64,000 nucleotides of DNA from Oikopleura dioica (taxonomy: Eukaryota; Chordata; Appendicularia; Copelata; Oikopleuridae): NCBI GenBank assembly GCA_907165135.1, contig OU015567.1, positions 14,327,001 through 14,391,000 on the forward strand, written 5' to 3'. The stretch's first letter is position 1. Each line of letters begins with the position of its first letter. Shown piece by piece: positions 1-10,440 of the stretch. A program made the translations under genes and the position numbers. Under the pieces are notes generated by a model, which had not been told where the DNA came from, searched no databases, and saw only the letters and a list, made by a program, of their open reading frames with translations.

Positions 1-192
1 AAGAAGTTTGATGAAAAATTCCAACGTTGCGCAAAAGTCCTTTCCCGTGGACCAACATTTCTCCTCACAAGTCCGAAGCCAACCAGAGGTTCAGAATCGA
101 TTCTACATGAGCTTCAAGGAGCAATTGACGCCTTCAACTTCACCGGAAAGAGAAATCCAAATCCTCGGTCATCAGCGTGGAAGTACTCCTAG
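1..192 (+). CDS. Last coding exon of an unidentified gene, cut by the window edge
   Basis: Frame 1 is open from the first base to a TAG at 190-192 and encodes 63 residues rich in Lys, Ser and Pro, ending in the residues SSAWKYS. The composition looks like real coding sequence, and the stop is followed directly by a repeat element. The upstream part lies outside the window, so the protein cannot be named. A second open frame in this stretch starts with two methionines at position 11 but looks less protein-like. I prefer frame 1 on composition only. Confidence 0.45.
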   Translation, partial: KKFDEKFQRCAKVLSRGPTFLLTSPKPTRGSESILHELQGAIDAFNFTGKRNPNPRSSAWKYS

Positions 193-250
193 ACCAAAAG
201 CCGTCCAGGTAATCCATCTGCAATCAATGCAGTTTTAATGAAGGCACTAC

Positions 251-1388
251 TAAAATAGTTGGTGGTCTAAACTTTGAAGTTCGTATGTGCGATAAGAATT
301 TCGGGTGGCCTAAACTTTGATCGTTCTCATGTGTGACTCTTTGAGAAAGTGGCCTAAACTTTTAATTTCCCCGGAGGCGCTTCTGCCATCGGTGACTAGA
401 GCACTGCCTGCTAAGGCCACTACGCTTTAAGGGACCCGGGCGAGTGACGCGGAGCTGAAGTTCACGCGCTCGCCGTTACTCTCAAACATAATATTTTTGA
501 AATTTCTTTTGCAAATAATATCTTCAAGTCTTCATCTTTCATTTCCGACTCTTAGTTTTACTCTATCATAAATGGCTGATGAGCTAGAGATTAAAGAAGC
601 GCAACTTCGAAAGGATTCAACTCCTGCAAACTTTATTTTATTTTTCTGAAACCGGTACCATTGAAAAGCCCATTAAATTTTGAACAGATTCCACGTAATG
701 CGCTAAGTTGAAACTGTACTTATTGGCGATAAAGGTTAGATAAACAAGATAACTTAGCGCGCGCTCAGCGGGAATTGTATCCCGGGACCCCAAAATAACC
801 CGATCGAAGCGTCCTGCCGTACTAAGAGCGCTAAGTTCTTTTGTTTATCAGCGCGCTAAGGGCAATCGGTAGAGTTTCAGCTTAGCGCATTACGTGGAAT
901 CTGTTCAGAATTTAATGGGCTTTTCAATGGTACCGGTTTCAAAAAATAAAATAAAGTTTGCAGGAGTTGAATCCTTTTGAAGTTGCGCTTCTTTTAATCT
1001 CTCTAGCTCATCAGCCATTAATGATAGAGTAAAACTTAGAGTCGGAAATGAAAGATGAAGACTTGAACATATTATTTGCAAAAAGAAATTTCAAAAATAT
1101 TATGTTTGAGAGTAACGGCGAGCGCGTGAACTTCAGCTCCGCGTCACTCGCCCGGGTCCCTTAAGCAGGCCAATTAGGTTTACGGTTTTCATTCAAGGTG
1201 ATGACAATTGGAACTTGTCAGAGCGCCTCAGGGGAAATTCAAAGTTTAGACCACTTTCACACATGGAAAGAATCAAAGATTAGGCCACTTTCTCATAGGA
1301 TCACACATGGGAAGAATCAAAGTTTAGGCAACACAAAGTTCTTATCGCACGTAAGAACTTCAAAGTTTAGACCACCACCTATTTTATT
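251..1388. repeat. Large inverted-repeat (foldback) element, about 1.14 kb
   Basis: The left arm, about 251-708, reappears as its reverse complement at about 880-1388. Shared landmarks include TGGTGGTCTAAACTTTGAAG at the outer ends, the string CCCGGGCGAGTGACGCGGAG inside, and GAATCTGTTCA near the inner ends. The spacer of about 170 bp holds no gene. The outer part of each arm contains several near-copies of the phrase GTGGCCTAAACTTT. This is the structure of a non-autonomous foldback DNA element. I saw no clear target-site duplication. Confidence 0.85.
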
Positions 1389-2849
1389 CAGGTGATTGTC
1401 TAACTTCTGCTCAAACCCGCTCGATCATGGTTAACGAATATGAAGACAGTTTTATTCTTTCGCTGTCTCGGCAAATTAGCTTATTTATTGCCGGAAAATG
1501 TCCGCACCCACTTGTGTCCTGTTAACGTAAATCTAAAATCTTAGCCAGAAAGATTGTTTTCTGACTTATTTTAATCCTTATAAAATGAAGCAAATGTATT
1601 TCTAGGGATTCTCAATTCCAAAGGCTCGATTATTTTTATGTTACATGAATCGAAAATAAAGAAAAATCAAAAATATTTTTTTATTAATTTTTTTCTGAAT
1701 AAAAGCGCAAAGAAAAAGATTTCTGTGAGAAAGTTAGATGTAACGTATTCGGTGGGAGGGCTGAATTGTCTCACCTCTTCGATCACCGTCCTCAAAGGTC
1801 AGCGGCGAGGGGTAAATAGAACTCGTGACAGATCCGGAAGTAACGCAAGATTAATGTTTTCCTACTGATATTAATTATTTATAGAATATTCGACCTGTTT
1901 TTTTATTTTATTTCAAAAGCGTGACTAAAACAGGTCTCGGCGCAAAATTGGCAAGTGTCAGTTTCCATTCTCCCACACCGGGCGGTGGTGTCTGCAATCG
2001 ATCTGCCTTTTTCTCCCTTTGCGGCTCCTTTTTGTTTTTGCTGCTCGCAGTTGTCATGTTGAAACACCCGTTATTGGTAAAAATAAGACGGATGGCGCAA
2101 AAAATCTGACCTCCCGAGGTGGCACCAACATCGATCGATCGAAGAATCGAAGTTTTCTCAAAAGTGATCCATCAACGACGAATCATGCTTTGAATTGGGA
2201 GTGTTGGACGATTCCAGAAGGGGGCCGGAAATTGTCAGACAGGAGGAGTCAAATCGGCAACCCATGCTACAAAACCTGAGTCAGGATTCTGAATATTTAA
2301 ATTAAATGCCGCGCAGCGGCTTTTTTACGAACAAAGCCGCCAAGCGGCTCCGCCAAAACTACCAACTCAATCAATTATTAGAACTTACTGTCTCAGAACC
2401 CTGACTCAGGTTTTCTAAACAGGTTGCCGAGCCCAGACGTCACGGCAACATTTCTTTCAGATATTTTATTGATCAGAAAGTTTCTGTTTGCGATTCAAGA
2501 ACAGGGAATAAACCTATCACATTTATTGTTTTACCACCTGCCAAAAAAATCACGGGTGCAGGTTCTGTTGCGCGCATCCTGAGAAATACGGGCCGCTCGG
2601 CCGTCACGATCAAGTCAGGGGACGTCCGGCAGTTGCCGACAATCCATCTCCTGACAGTGGCAAACACGCATCACACACACACACATCTATAGCCAGGGAG
2701 AACTAACATCCGCTGAAAAAAGATACTTGCTTATCTCGACCGCGCGGTTTTGCCGGTCCTGTTTAGAGTGACTTGAATTTCTGCTGACCAGTGACTGGAT
2801 GGTCCTTCTATTGCATTTATTTTCATTCGAAATACAGTGACATTACAGC
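1389..2849. other. Intergenic stretch without a supported gene
   Basis: Open frames at 1638-1868, 1921-2279 and 2473-2667 show no family motif, no convincing splice sites and skewed composition. The only structured feature is the MITE at 2255-2432. A run of CACACACACA lies near 2670. Confidence 0.5.
2255..2432. repeat. MITE, CTGAGTCAG family, copy 1
   Basis: The element begins with CGGCAACC and AAAACCTGAGTCAGG, and ends with the inverse, CCTGACTCAGGTTTTC then AGGTTGCCGAGCCC. Its middle holds a hairpin made of GCCGCGCAGCGGC and AGCCGCCAAGCGGCT. The same ends recur at nine other places in this window. Confidence 0.85.
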
Positions 2850-3345
2850 TTAGAGATCGTCAATGTCGAAAGAGTCCTCCGCATTTCGTTGCGGAGACAT
2901 TTGCTGAGACGATTTCGTGTCCGGAAATCCACCGAAATCTACAAGAAAAGGTCTCAGAAAAAAAATCGCCGAGTAAAGCACTCACCGTCCATCGCTCTCT
3001 TCACCCGGACGCGGGATAAAGGCCAGCACATTTCCGCAGAAGGAGGGCGGATGTTTGAGAAGTCGATGAGGGGATCAGCATGCATTCGCTCCCACTCATC
3101 CTCCAGAAACTTTGCCGAAGTCGCTCGCTCGACAGGTTCAACGTCTTTTTTCTTCGTCTCCGTTTGCGCTATTTTCTCCGTCGCGTTTTGAACCACCTGT
3201 TTGTTCTGAAACAAATTTTCTTAACAAAAAGCTCTTTTCGTTTTTACTTCACCTGTGTCTGATTTTGGAGAGGTTTGATCAGACCCTTTGATTTAAGTGG
3301 GCGAATTGGGGTAGCGTTAGGAATATTCTCTGCTTGCAAATTCAT
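2850..3345 (-). CDS. Small acidic-tailed protein of 133 aa, three exons
   Basis: Exons at 3253-3345, 2986-3205 and 2850-2938 join in phase across two introns of exactly 47 nt, the length typical of Oikopleura. The protein starts MNLQAENIPN, has a basic N-terminal third, a central stretch containing EDEWERMHADPLIDF, and an acidic end, EDSFDIDDL. No catalytic motif is visible. The layout (AEN near the start, basic first half, acidic Pro-rich second half) is loosely like that of securins, but there is no proper KEN box or RxxL box, so this is only a guess. The gene model is well supported by phase and intron length; the function is unknown. Confidence 0.65.
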
Positions 3346-4700
3346 GATCGTTCTCTTATTTCGCTCTCTCGCCAAAGTGAGGCCGGGGACAAACTTAACT
3401 TTGTCGTTTTTGAGATGTTTATCATTACGGTTTTGTTTTCATATTTTCGTCTTGCATCGCATTGACCCCGCCCCCGTTTGACCGAGCGGTGTTCTTCGTA
3501 AAAGGAATCAAAAAGAGGACAAAGGGGCTAAGAATAGCAGACTCTTCTCGTTGACGATGACGGATGAACCTTACGCGGCTCTTCAAATGACTTTTATTTA
3601 TTCCTTCTGATCATGCCTGACTGTGAAGCCTCGCCGCCAACAAAGGATCTCCTCGTTTGTCCGTTGCTACTCGAGCGGAAAAATGTTTTAGCATGCAGAT
3701 GTTAACCTAAAATCAAAAATACAAATTGAAAAAGTTACAATTTACACGAAACAACAAATAAACTCCTTGAACTCGTGTCTAAGTAAAATTAAGGCGAAAT
3801 TGTAGGTGTCAGAGTGTGTGACATAATTTGCCTAATTCCAATTCTGATGGATGGGCACTGCAGTCATCGTTGACGAGGATGATTTTGATCTATCGCGGCT
3901 CCATCACGTTCATTTTACTCCTTGACTACCGCAAAAGTGTGCGCCAAAATCAAGGTGACAAAAACACAAACTCGCTAAACTTTTCAAAGAAAAAGTTGAC
4001 CACTTTAAAATGTCAATTAAATTATTTGGACGAAAACAAAATAATTTGGTCGCGCCCGATTTTTATATGAAGATATTCTTTTGAATCAGGTACGGTTATA
4101 AGGGAGGTCCCCTTAATTTTGAGCCCCGAAGGTAGCTCTAGAACACTAAAAGCGATAATTATCGTTCAAAAATGTTGATTTTGGCAAGTGAGAAACACGC
4201 TGAGAAACACTGGTTATTCTAGCGATTCCCATTTTTTCTCGATACTCTAGTGATAATAGAATTCCTCTCAGTCAAATAGTAATTCGTTTAATAATTAGGT
4301 TTAGCTTTAGAACTGGCTTTGAAACAAAGAAAAGTGAATAATTTTGTTCTCCATCGAAGTGATTATTTCAGCGACTCTCTGGTCGCCCGAGCGTCGCGAC
4401 TGCTTCCGAAAATCTCAACGCAGCCAAGAAAACTTATTTTACAACCTGTCTCCAAAAGTTCTATATTTACTCTTGATTAAAAAAAACGAGGCAGTTCCAT
4501 CTTTACTTATTAATCTTATTTATTGATGATTTCCCGCAGTTTGAAAAAAAAGGATAGTATTCTGTACAATTTACATAAAAGCAGCAGTGTTCTAAAATAG
4601 CGGCTCTTTTTTCTATAAAGTGGTTGATTTTTGGAATTGCAGAATTGAATATTGCGATTGTTGAAAAATAGGGCTTCTTCGTTGATTCCAGCGATCGCGT
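3346..4700. other. Intergenic region between the 133-aa gene and Hox1
   Basis: I found no convincing exon. Short fragments near 4180-4290 (GTGAGAAACAC, CTCTAGA) resemble pieces of the foldback repeats at 8.9-10.4 kb, so this stretch may contain a decayed copy. The rest is AT-rich and featureless by eye. Confidence 0.5.
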
Positions 4701-7515
4701 TCAGGGTGACTGGGTTGGCTCCAATTTGGTCTCGATCTCTGGCCGCTGGTCTCTCTTCTCCGCTTCTTTATCTCGTTTCTTCTGCTTCATTCTTAACTTG
4801 ATTGATTACTCTGGAAAATCTACACGCTAAGATCTTAATACTATGCCGCTAAGCTTCTAGCCTTACAATTCAACAAAAATTGAATGGGCACAATTTTCAA
4901 TTCGCCAATTCAATTGTAAATTGACCAAAAAGAGTGATCGATCATCTTCGTCGAGCAAAAAATACGCCCGTAATTACGATTTTCACAGAGAAATTATGCC
5001 GTAAAATTAATACGAAAACGGATGATCAATTGCGAAACTGACATTGCGCTTGATTTTAATTCGAGTGCCGAAAATTGAATCTTCCTACGATTTCAAATCG
5101 AAACTTACCGTCTATTTTGGAACCAGATCTTCACTTGAGTTTCGTTCAGAGCAAGATTGGAGGCGATTTCCACTCTTCTAGCTCTCGTCAGGTATTTGTT
5201 GTAGTGGAACTCTTTTTCTAATTCCGTCAGTTGTCGTGTTGAAAATGTCGTTCGACCGCTCCCGTTTCCTCCAGCCTGGGGTTGAAAGGCGCCGTATTCA
5301 GGGATCTTCGGAGCTGAAGCAAAATATTAAATTTATTTTCAATAGAATGAAGCAGGATTAAAGCCTCGTGAACTCTCAAAATTATGCTCGCATGAGGCCT
5401 TAGGTCGACGTTCTCAACTCGAAAACCTGTCAAGAAAACCTGAGTCAGGGTCTTAAACAGGGTCTGAGACTGAGATTTTAGTCATAGCAAAGCTGCTTCG
5501 CGGCTTCGTTTTGAATAAGCCGCTACGCGGCTTTTTATTTAAGCTCTTTCAGAACCCTGACTCAGGGTATATCTCCATGTTGCCAAGCCAAGAATGAGGC
5601 CATTTTCGAAGAAACACGAAAATATATGTCTTGAACAAACGGCTTTGTCTGCTCCATTTCCGGGAGGGCTGTTTGAGTACTTCCAAATACTCATCTTCAA
5701 CTCCACTCGACAATTATCTGTTTATTTTTCTCCCCATTTTTTAATATCGAAATTTTGGCGAGGAGGGCTGAAGAATGAAAATTGTGAGTGCGCAGGGGGC
5801 CGCTTACATCAAAGACATTCGAAAATTATTTTCGCGAAACACACTCGCGGAATGTTCCCAGCAGGCCAAGCTGCTGGTGGCGAAGGCACTCATTACACCC
5901 AGTTTTCCGGCGTTAGATTGACTTTGAAGAGAGCGAGACAAGAATTTTTCTATTCTGCCAATTTCAGCCTGGCTCCTCAAAAATATCCACCGCCGGAAGA
6001 GTTGAAACGATTCCGACGGGAGCTGTCTGTTTTTAGCTCTCTTTTTTTTTGGAAAGGGAAAGTAAAAAGGGGAGCAAGGCGCAGTCACACTTTTCATGTT
6101 TTACGATCGGAAACGGAAAGATACCCATAAATCAAGTTCTTGCGATGGCGGCCCGCCCGTGCGCCGCGTATGTAATGCTGCACGTCATAAAATGCGTACG
6201 TTTCTGACTGCTGTCCTGGGAAGTTTCCAGCGCTTAGGTCTACCCGTGCGGCTTTCTTAAAAATGAAGCCGCGAAGCGGCTTTTCATTAGAGCCCTCAAA
6301 ACCTGACTCAGCTTTTCAACAGAAATTCTTGAGCCTAGATTTCTAGCATCAAGCCACAGTAGGCGGAACAGTGGAACTGTTAGATTCTGAAGTTCACAAG
6401 TAGCTAGACTGTACACAGATTGACAATGGCCGACGAGAACTCAGAGTTGTCGTCTGTCGCGACCGAGCAGCCACTTCTCGGTCGGCCCGCGCGTTTCAAG
6501 CCACAACAAGTGTTTGCTACTTGGGAAGTACGAAGACTGAAACTGAACTCGCTGCCAGCAGCTCGAAAAAAAGTGTGAGCAAGTCCACAATTGTGCCATT
6601 TATCTCATTACGGGGCCAAATTAACTCAATTTGGAGTTGAAAGGACGATATGGTGTCAAAAATTAAATTTCGCGAGAGAGCAAAAATCGCGAAATTGCTC
6701 TGTCACATTTTTGGCGTTTTCTAACGCCTAACGCGTTGACATTCTGGCGCTATAATTTCTACTCCGCCGTGGACATTTGGGAATGTCGAGAATTGCGTTC
6801 GCGAGCGCAAACTCGAGGTGCGTCCCGTCTGACCTTGTCCCATCCATCAAAAATTGTGCACCAAAAGTGACATCATAACCCCTAACGGGATAGGCTCACT
6901 ACTTAGCCCGATGAAGGAGCCAGATCGGGTGAACACTTACTCTGTGGTCGGGGCAGACCCAAGAGCCCGGTTCCCAGTAAGAAAGAAAAAGTATTCACTT
7001 GGTCCTTCTAAGTAGCTTACTTTTGAAAACTGATATCCCCACGAAAATAAAAACGAAGACTTACGAGTTGTTTTCGGAGGGTTTCGCTTGATTTTCATCC
7101 ATTCGTAGGTCGGCCCATCATCTTTTCCTTGAAGACCAGTCGGCGACGATTGATCAGATTTGAGTCCGATGCTGTCTTGGCCACCAAAAGTCACGGGGCC
7201 AGTCGGACTCAGCGCGGCGTTGAGATGGGAGTTTCCGTTCGACGGGGTCGAGTAAGGCCCGTTGGAGTAGTAATGCGAGTAGCTCTGGTTATAACTTTGA
7301 GCGAGGTCGAGGGAGGGCTGTGAAGGCAAAAACGGCTGGTAGGAAGTTTGGTAGAGGGAGACGTCGACAGAGGAGATGTCGGAATAGCTGGCAGGTTTGC
7401 TGACGCTCGGAGTGGGCAATTGGGACAAGGCGGAGGTCGAGGTGTAGTCAGTGGCTGGGTAATGCACCAAGGGAGCACCGATGTAGTGCTGGTCGTAGAG
7501 AGAGTTTACCGCCAT
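4701..7515 (-). CDS. Hox1: Hox1 (labial-group) homeodomain transcription factor
   Basis: Three exons join in phase: 7065-7515, 5109-5313 and 4701-4791. Exon 1 is rich in Tyr, Ser and Pro and ends with the hexapeptide [13 protein letters not shown], the PBX-binding motif typical of Hox1. Exon 2 encodes the homeodomain to WFQNRR, with [19 protein letters not shown] and [13 protein letters not shown]. Exon 3 supplies MKQKKRD and a short tail ending in QSP. Intron 1 is 1,751 nt, very large for this genome, and carries two MITE copies. Intron 2 (317 nt) splits the homeobox after Arg53. I start at the ATG at 7515, which directly follows CCTCAG, a possible trans-splice acceptor, giving 248 aa. The frame stays open upstream without another ATG, so a longer N-terminus from an earlier exon is possible. 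No other Hox gene lies in the window. Confidence 0.93.
5418..5590. repeat. MITE, CTGAGTCAG family, copy 2 (inside Hox1 intron 1)
   Basis: The left end reads AAAACCTGAGTCAGGGTC and the right end CAGAACCCTGACTCAGGG. The middle holds AGCCGCTACGCGGCT, a small palindrome repeated in other family members. It sits about 105 bp inside the intron, next to the homeobox exon. Confidence 0.85.
6265..6340. repeat. Partial MITE, CTGAGTCAG family, copy 3 (inside Hox1 intron 1)
   Basis: Only the palindromic core (GAAGCCGCGAAGCGGCTT) and a right end (AAAACCTGACTCAG, GAGCCTAGA) remain. The left end is missing. Confidence 0.65.
6426..6578 (+). CDS. Possible small ORF or first exon, nested in Hox1 intron 1 on the opposite strand
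   Basis: An ATG at 6426 opens a 50-codon frame with coding-like composition, starting [15 protein letters not shown] and ending in RKKV before a TGA. An AG dinucleotide in TACACAG lies 8 nt before the ATG, compatible with trans-splicing. GTGAGC overlaps the stop codon and could be a splice donor, in which case this is exon 1 of a longer gene; I could not find a following exon. No family is recognised. The alternative is chance. Confidence 0.3.
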   Translation: MADENSELSSVATEQPLLGRPARFKPQQVFATWEVRRLKLNSLPAARKKV

Positions 7516-8160
7516 CTGAGGATGAGGAGGATTTTGTTGATTCGGATGAGGAGCACCAAGTGGCGTCAAAGTCAACTGAATCGCCGAGTCTGCTTCTGAC
7601 GGGCCTTGCTGATCAGCAACTGTGCCGGAGGAAGTTGTCTGCACCGAGTTCTGGTCCTCTGGGATCGAGACTGGCGCCCTGGACAGGCCAAAGACTGGCC
7701 CCGCTTCGTCAGCTTCGGCCGTGATGATTCGAAGTTCTCTTACGTTTCTCTGTCTGTCGAGTCTCTTTGCTTGCGTTATTGTTGAGGATCAATCCGTTCG
7801 CTTTGTTGTGAGAATGTTTTGTATACGTTTTTCTAGGTGATGAAATAACTAACTGAAGAGGCTAGCAAGTCGAATCCATCATCGACCAACGAGACACGAG
7901 GTTCGAGAGCGCCAACCTGCGGCCAGCACCACAGCGCCGCGCCGAGCCCTAGGTTTGCGCGACTCGCAAATTGACGCTAATTAGCCAAATCATATGAATC
8001 TATACATTCCGGTCAATATCACTGCCACCGGAAAATTATGAAAGAGGGAATCATGATCATTTTCATCTTGATTTGTTTCCAGGACTACACGCTTCAAAAT
8101 ACAAGCAGATACAAACAATGATCAAAATCAATTCAATTCTCAGTCACGGAATTTCCTAGT
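7516..8160. other. Hox1 5' flank
   Basis: The Hox1 frame stays open to about 7785 without an ATG, so part of this stretch may be a 5' exon or UTR. Upstream of it I see no coding sequence. Regulatory sites cannot be named from sequence alone. Confidence 0.35.
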
Positions 8161-8277
8161 TCGAAACCTGTGTAGAGAACCTGAGTCAGCGCCTCAGAGA
8201 TCTTCAACGAAAAGCCGCATCGCTAAAGATCTTTCTGGTCCTGACTCAGGTTTTCTACACAGATTGACGAGCTCAGA
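8161..8277. repeat. MITE, CTGAGTCAG family, copy 4
   Basis: The element runs from GAAACCTGTGTAGAGAACC with CTGAGTCAGC on the left to CCTGACTCAGGTTTTCTACA and GACGAGCTC on the right. The loop is AGATCTTCAACG with AAAGCCGC. It is a shorter family variant. Confidence 0.8.
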
Positions 8278-8904
8278 ATGAAATTCAAAAAGGTGATCGA
8301 AAAGATATCAAACTCGAAATGGGTCCATATCAATTTGTAAATCCATTAGTAACTTAATTTCCTGCCATTCACAGCTGATTAGTCTGCAACTTGGCAAACA
8401 AGCTTTCGTTACGGAAAGAGCTCGTGGCCTGGAAAATTCAGCTCCGAGAAGCCACTTCTTTCAGTGCTGATCAAAGTGCGGCTGCATGACGCTTGCTTTG
8501 CTGAAAAACGCGGTCAGGTTTACTTTTGCCACGGTCGGCGAGCTTGAAAGACGCCCAGCCGAACTCTCCCAACCGGCTCAGCCGAGCAGCTAATGATTTT
8601 CAATAGCCAAATTTCCTGCAGCTCTGTAATCCCTTTCAAGGTCAGAAGAAAAGAAGAGAACTTGAAAGTTCTGGCGACTTTTATGAAAATGGATTTTATG
8701 AAAAGAATGAAATCATCAATCGATGAATATTAATCGGCGATTTGAATTAGTGAAAATCATGGACATCGTAAATCAAGTGATGGCATAGGCGGAAAAAGGT
8801 CAGAACATGATTAAATTTATGAAAATTATGATTTGATTGAGAATTTTTCCTCAAAACTTCCAGGAAATGACATCAATCCACGAAAAATACGTTAATTTGA
8901 GCAA

Positions 8905-9320
8905 AATTTTGAAGGTGAGAAACACTTAATCATTATGTTTCTAGATTTGACTGTGTTTCTCAGTTAAAAGTTGAACAAAAACAAGGTGGGAAACAAAGTG
9001 AGAAACACAGTTTCATTTTTTTTCTAGAGCAAGAGGTGTTTCTCAGTTGATTTTTGTTGAAAAAAAAGGAGAATTTCTAAGTGAGAAACACACTAGGCTC
9101 TAGAAAAAATTCCAGAAGTGTTTCTCACTTTGCTTCCCACCTATCGTTTTTCTTCGAAAATCAACTGAGAAACACCTCTTGCTCTAGAAAATAATTAAAC
9201 AGTGTTTCTCACATTGCTTCCCACCTTGTTTTTGTTCAATTTTTAACTGAGAAATACAATCGAATCTAGAGAAAAATGAATAAGTCTTTCTCACCTACTT
9301 TCCACTCTACGGTTTTTCTG
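8905..9320. repeat. Foldback repeat built from GTGTTTCTCAC and CTCTAGAA modules, copy A
   Basis: The phrases GTGAGAAACAC, TTTCTAGAGCAAGAGGTGTT and CTCAGTTGATTTT in the left half recur inverted in the right half (AAAATCAACTGAGAAACACC, CTTGCTCTAGAAAA, GTGTTTCTCAC). The centre is near 9100. Each arm is itself a ladder of two or three similar modules. No coding capacity is visible. Confidence 0.8.
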
Positions 9321-9363
9321 CTGAGAAAGAAATAATTTAATAAAAAAAACGACCACTCTCGTC

Positions 9364-9774
9364 GGGAAACGGTCGGACTCATTACCAATTGGTAACCCAT
9401 TACCAATTTTGGTAATGCATTACAGTGGGTTGCGCAGGTACTGCACCCCTAAAGAGCGGGCAAAGGGTGCAGCAGTCACGCAATCACTTTGAGCGAGTCT
9501 AGAAAGAAACAATAGAAAATGTGCGGGCGAAGGGTGCAGCAACGCCTCAATCACAAAGGGTGCATTACCTGCGCAACCCACTGTACCAAATTCGTCAAAA
9601 AAGTGCCAATTTTTTTATTCAAAGAGCGAGTGTGCGCTCCCCACCCGTATAAAATAAAACTTGTGGGGTGTTTAAATTATTGACTTGGCGAAAAAGTAAA
9701 AATAAATTGATAATGGACTATCAAAAATTGGTAATGGGTTACCAAAAATTTTGGTAATGAGTCCGACCGTTCCC
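9364..9774. repeat. Inverted-repeat element with GGTCGGACTCATTACC ends
   Basis: The left end contains AACGGTCGGACTCATTACCA and the right end its inverse, TGGTAATGAGTCCGACCGTT. Internal TTGGTAA and TTACCAA words repeat. A second element at 9423-9583 is nested inside. Confidence 0.8.
9423..9583. mobile_element. TA-flanked MITE nested in the 9364-9774 element
   Basis: The ends are CAGTGGGTTGCGCAGGTA and its inverse TACCTGCGCAACCCACTG, and the dinucleotide TA flanks both sides (9421-9422 and 9584-9585). A CAGT terminus with TA target duplication is the signature of Tc1/mariner-type mobility. The 161-bp interior has two copies of a phrase like GGGCAAAGGGTGCAGCA and no coding sequence. Confidence 0.85.
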
Positions 9775-10024
9775 GCTCTCGTCCATGGTGGGTCAGTCGG
9801 ACCGACATTCTCAAGTCTCAGTGTTAGATCTTGAGCAAAATGTTGCCGCTACATTATAAACTTCAAATTTAAAATTTGCCTAATCAAATGTAACGGCCCG
9901 ATCCCATAAGAATTAACGACAATTGTCAGTTGAGCGACTTTTATCAAAAGTTAAAGCGACGAAAATTTAGAGGATTCAAAATAAATGTTTGAGAGAAAAT
10001 TGGTCCAAAAATAGAAACAAAGTT

Positions 10025-10440
10025 TCAATAAAAAGCAGGTGGGAAGGATAGTGAGAAACGCATTGAATAAAGTTTCTAGAGCTGATGTTGTTTCTCAGCT
10101 AAAAATTGTCAAAGACCGAAGTGGGAAGCAAAGTGCGAAGTACTGCTTCAATTTTTTCTAGAGCTAGGGGTATTTCTCAGTTGATTTTTAGAGGGAAAAA
10201 GGAGGAGTTTTCAAGTGAGAAACACACTGAACTCTAGAAAAGCTTCTCACTTTGTTTCCCACTTGTTTTTCTTTTTCAAAAATCAACTGAGAAACACCTC
10301 TTGCTCTAGAAAAAATTAAAGCAGTATTTCTCACTTTCCTTCCCACTTTGTTTTTATTAAATTTTTAGCTGAGAAATAACACCGACTCTAGAAAAATTCT
10401 TCGATGTGTTTCTCACTTTCCTTCCCAGCTAGCTTTTTTG
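10025..10440. repeat. Foldback repeat built from GTGTTTCTCAC and CTCTAGAA modules, copy B
   Basis: This is a second, diverged copy of the 8905-9320 structure, with the same order of modules, including CTCAGTTGATTTTTAGAG on the left and AAAAATCAACTGAGAAACAC on the right. Copies A and B flank the nested elements between them. Confidence 0.8.

Noticed and set aside
1921-2279. Two overlapping frames with a hydrophobic stretch near 2,020-2,075
   Set aside because: A single Leu/Phe-rich run without start context, splice sites or neighbours. Not enough to call a gene.
4500-5000. tRNA or other structured RNA genes
   Set aside because: I looked here and elsewhere for cloverleaf arms and the GGTTCGAATCC-type T-arm and found none I could defend. 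No rRNA or CRISPR-like array is present in the window.
5594-6130. 178-codon plus-strand open frame inside Hox1 intron 1
   Set aside because: Composition is erratic (many Phe, His, Arg runs), there is an equally open minus frame over the same bases, and no family motif or splice sites support it.
7129-7599. Plus-strand frames opposite Hox1 exon 1
   Set aside because: They are shadows of the Hox1 coding exon, rich in Val, Gly and Arg as expected from the complement of a Pro/Ser/Tyr-rich frame.
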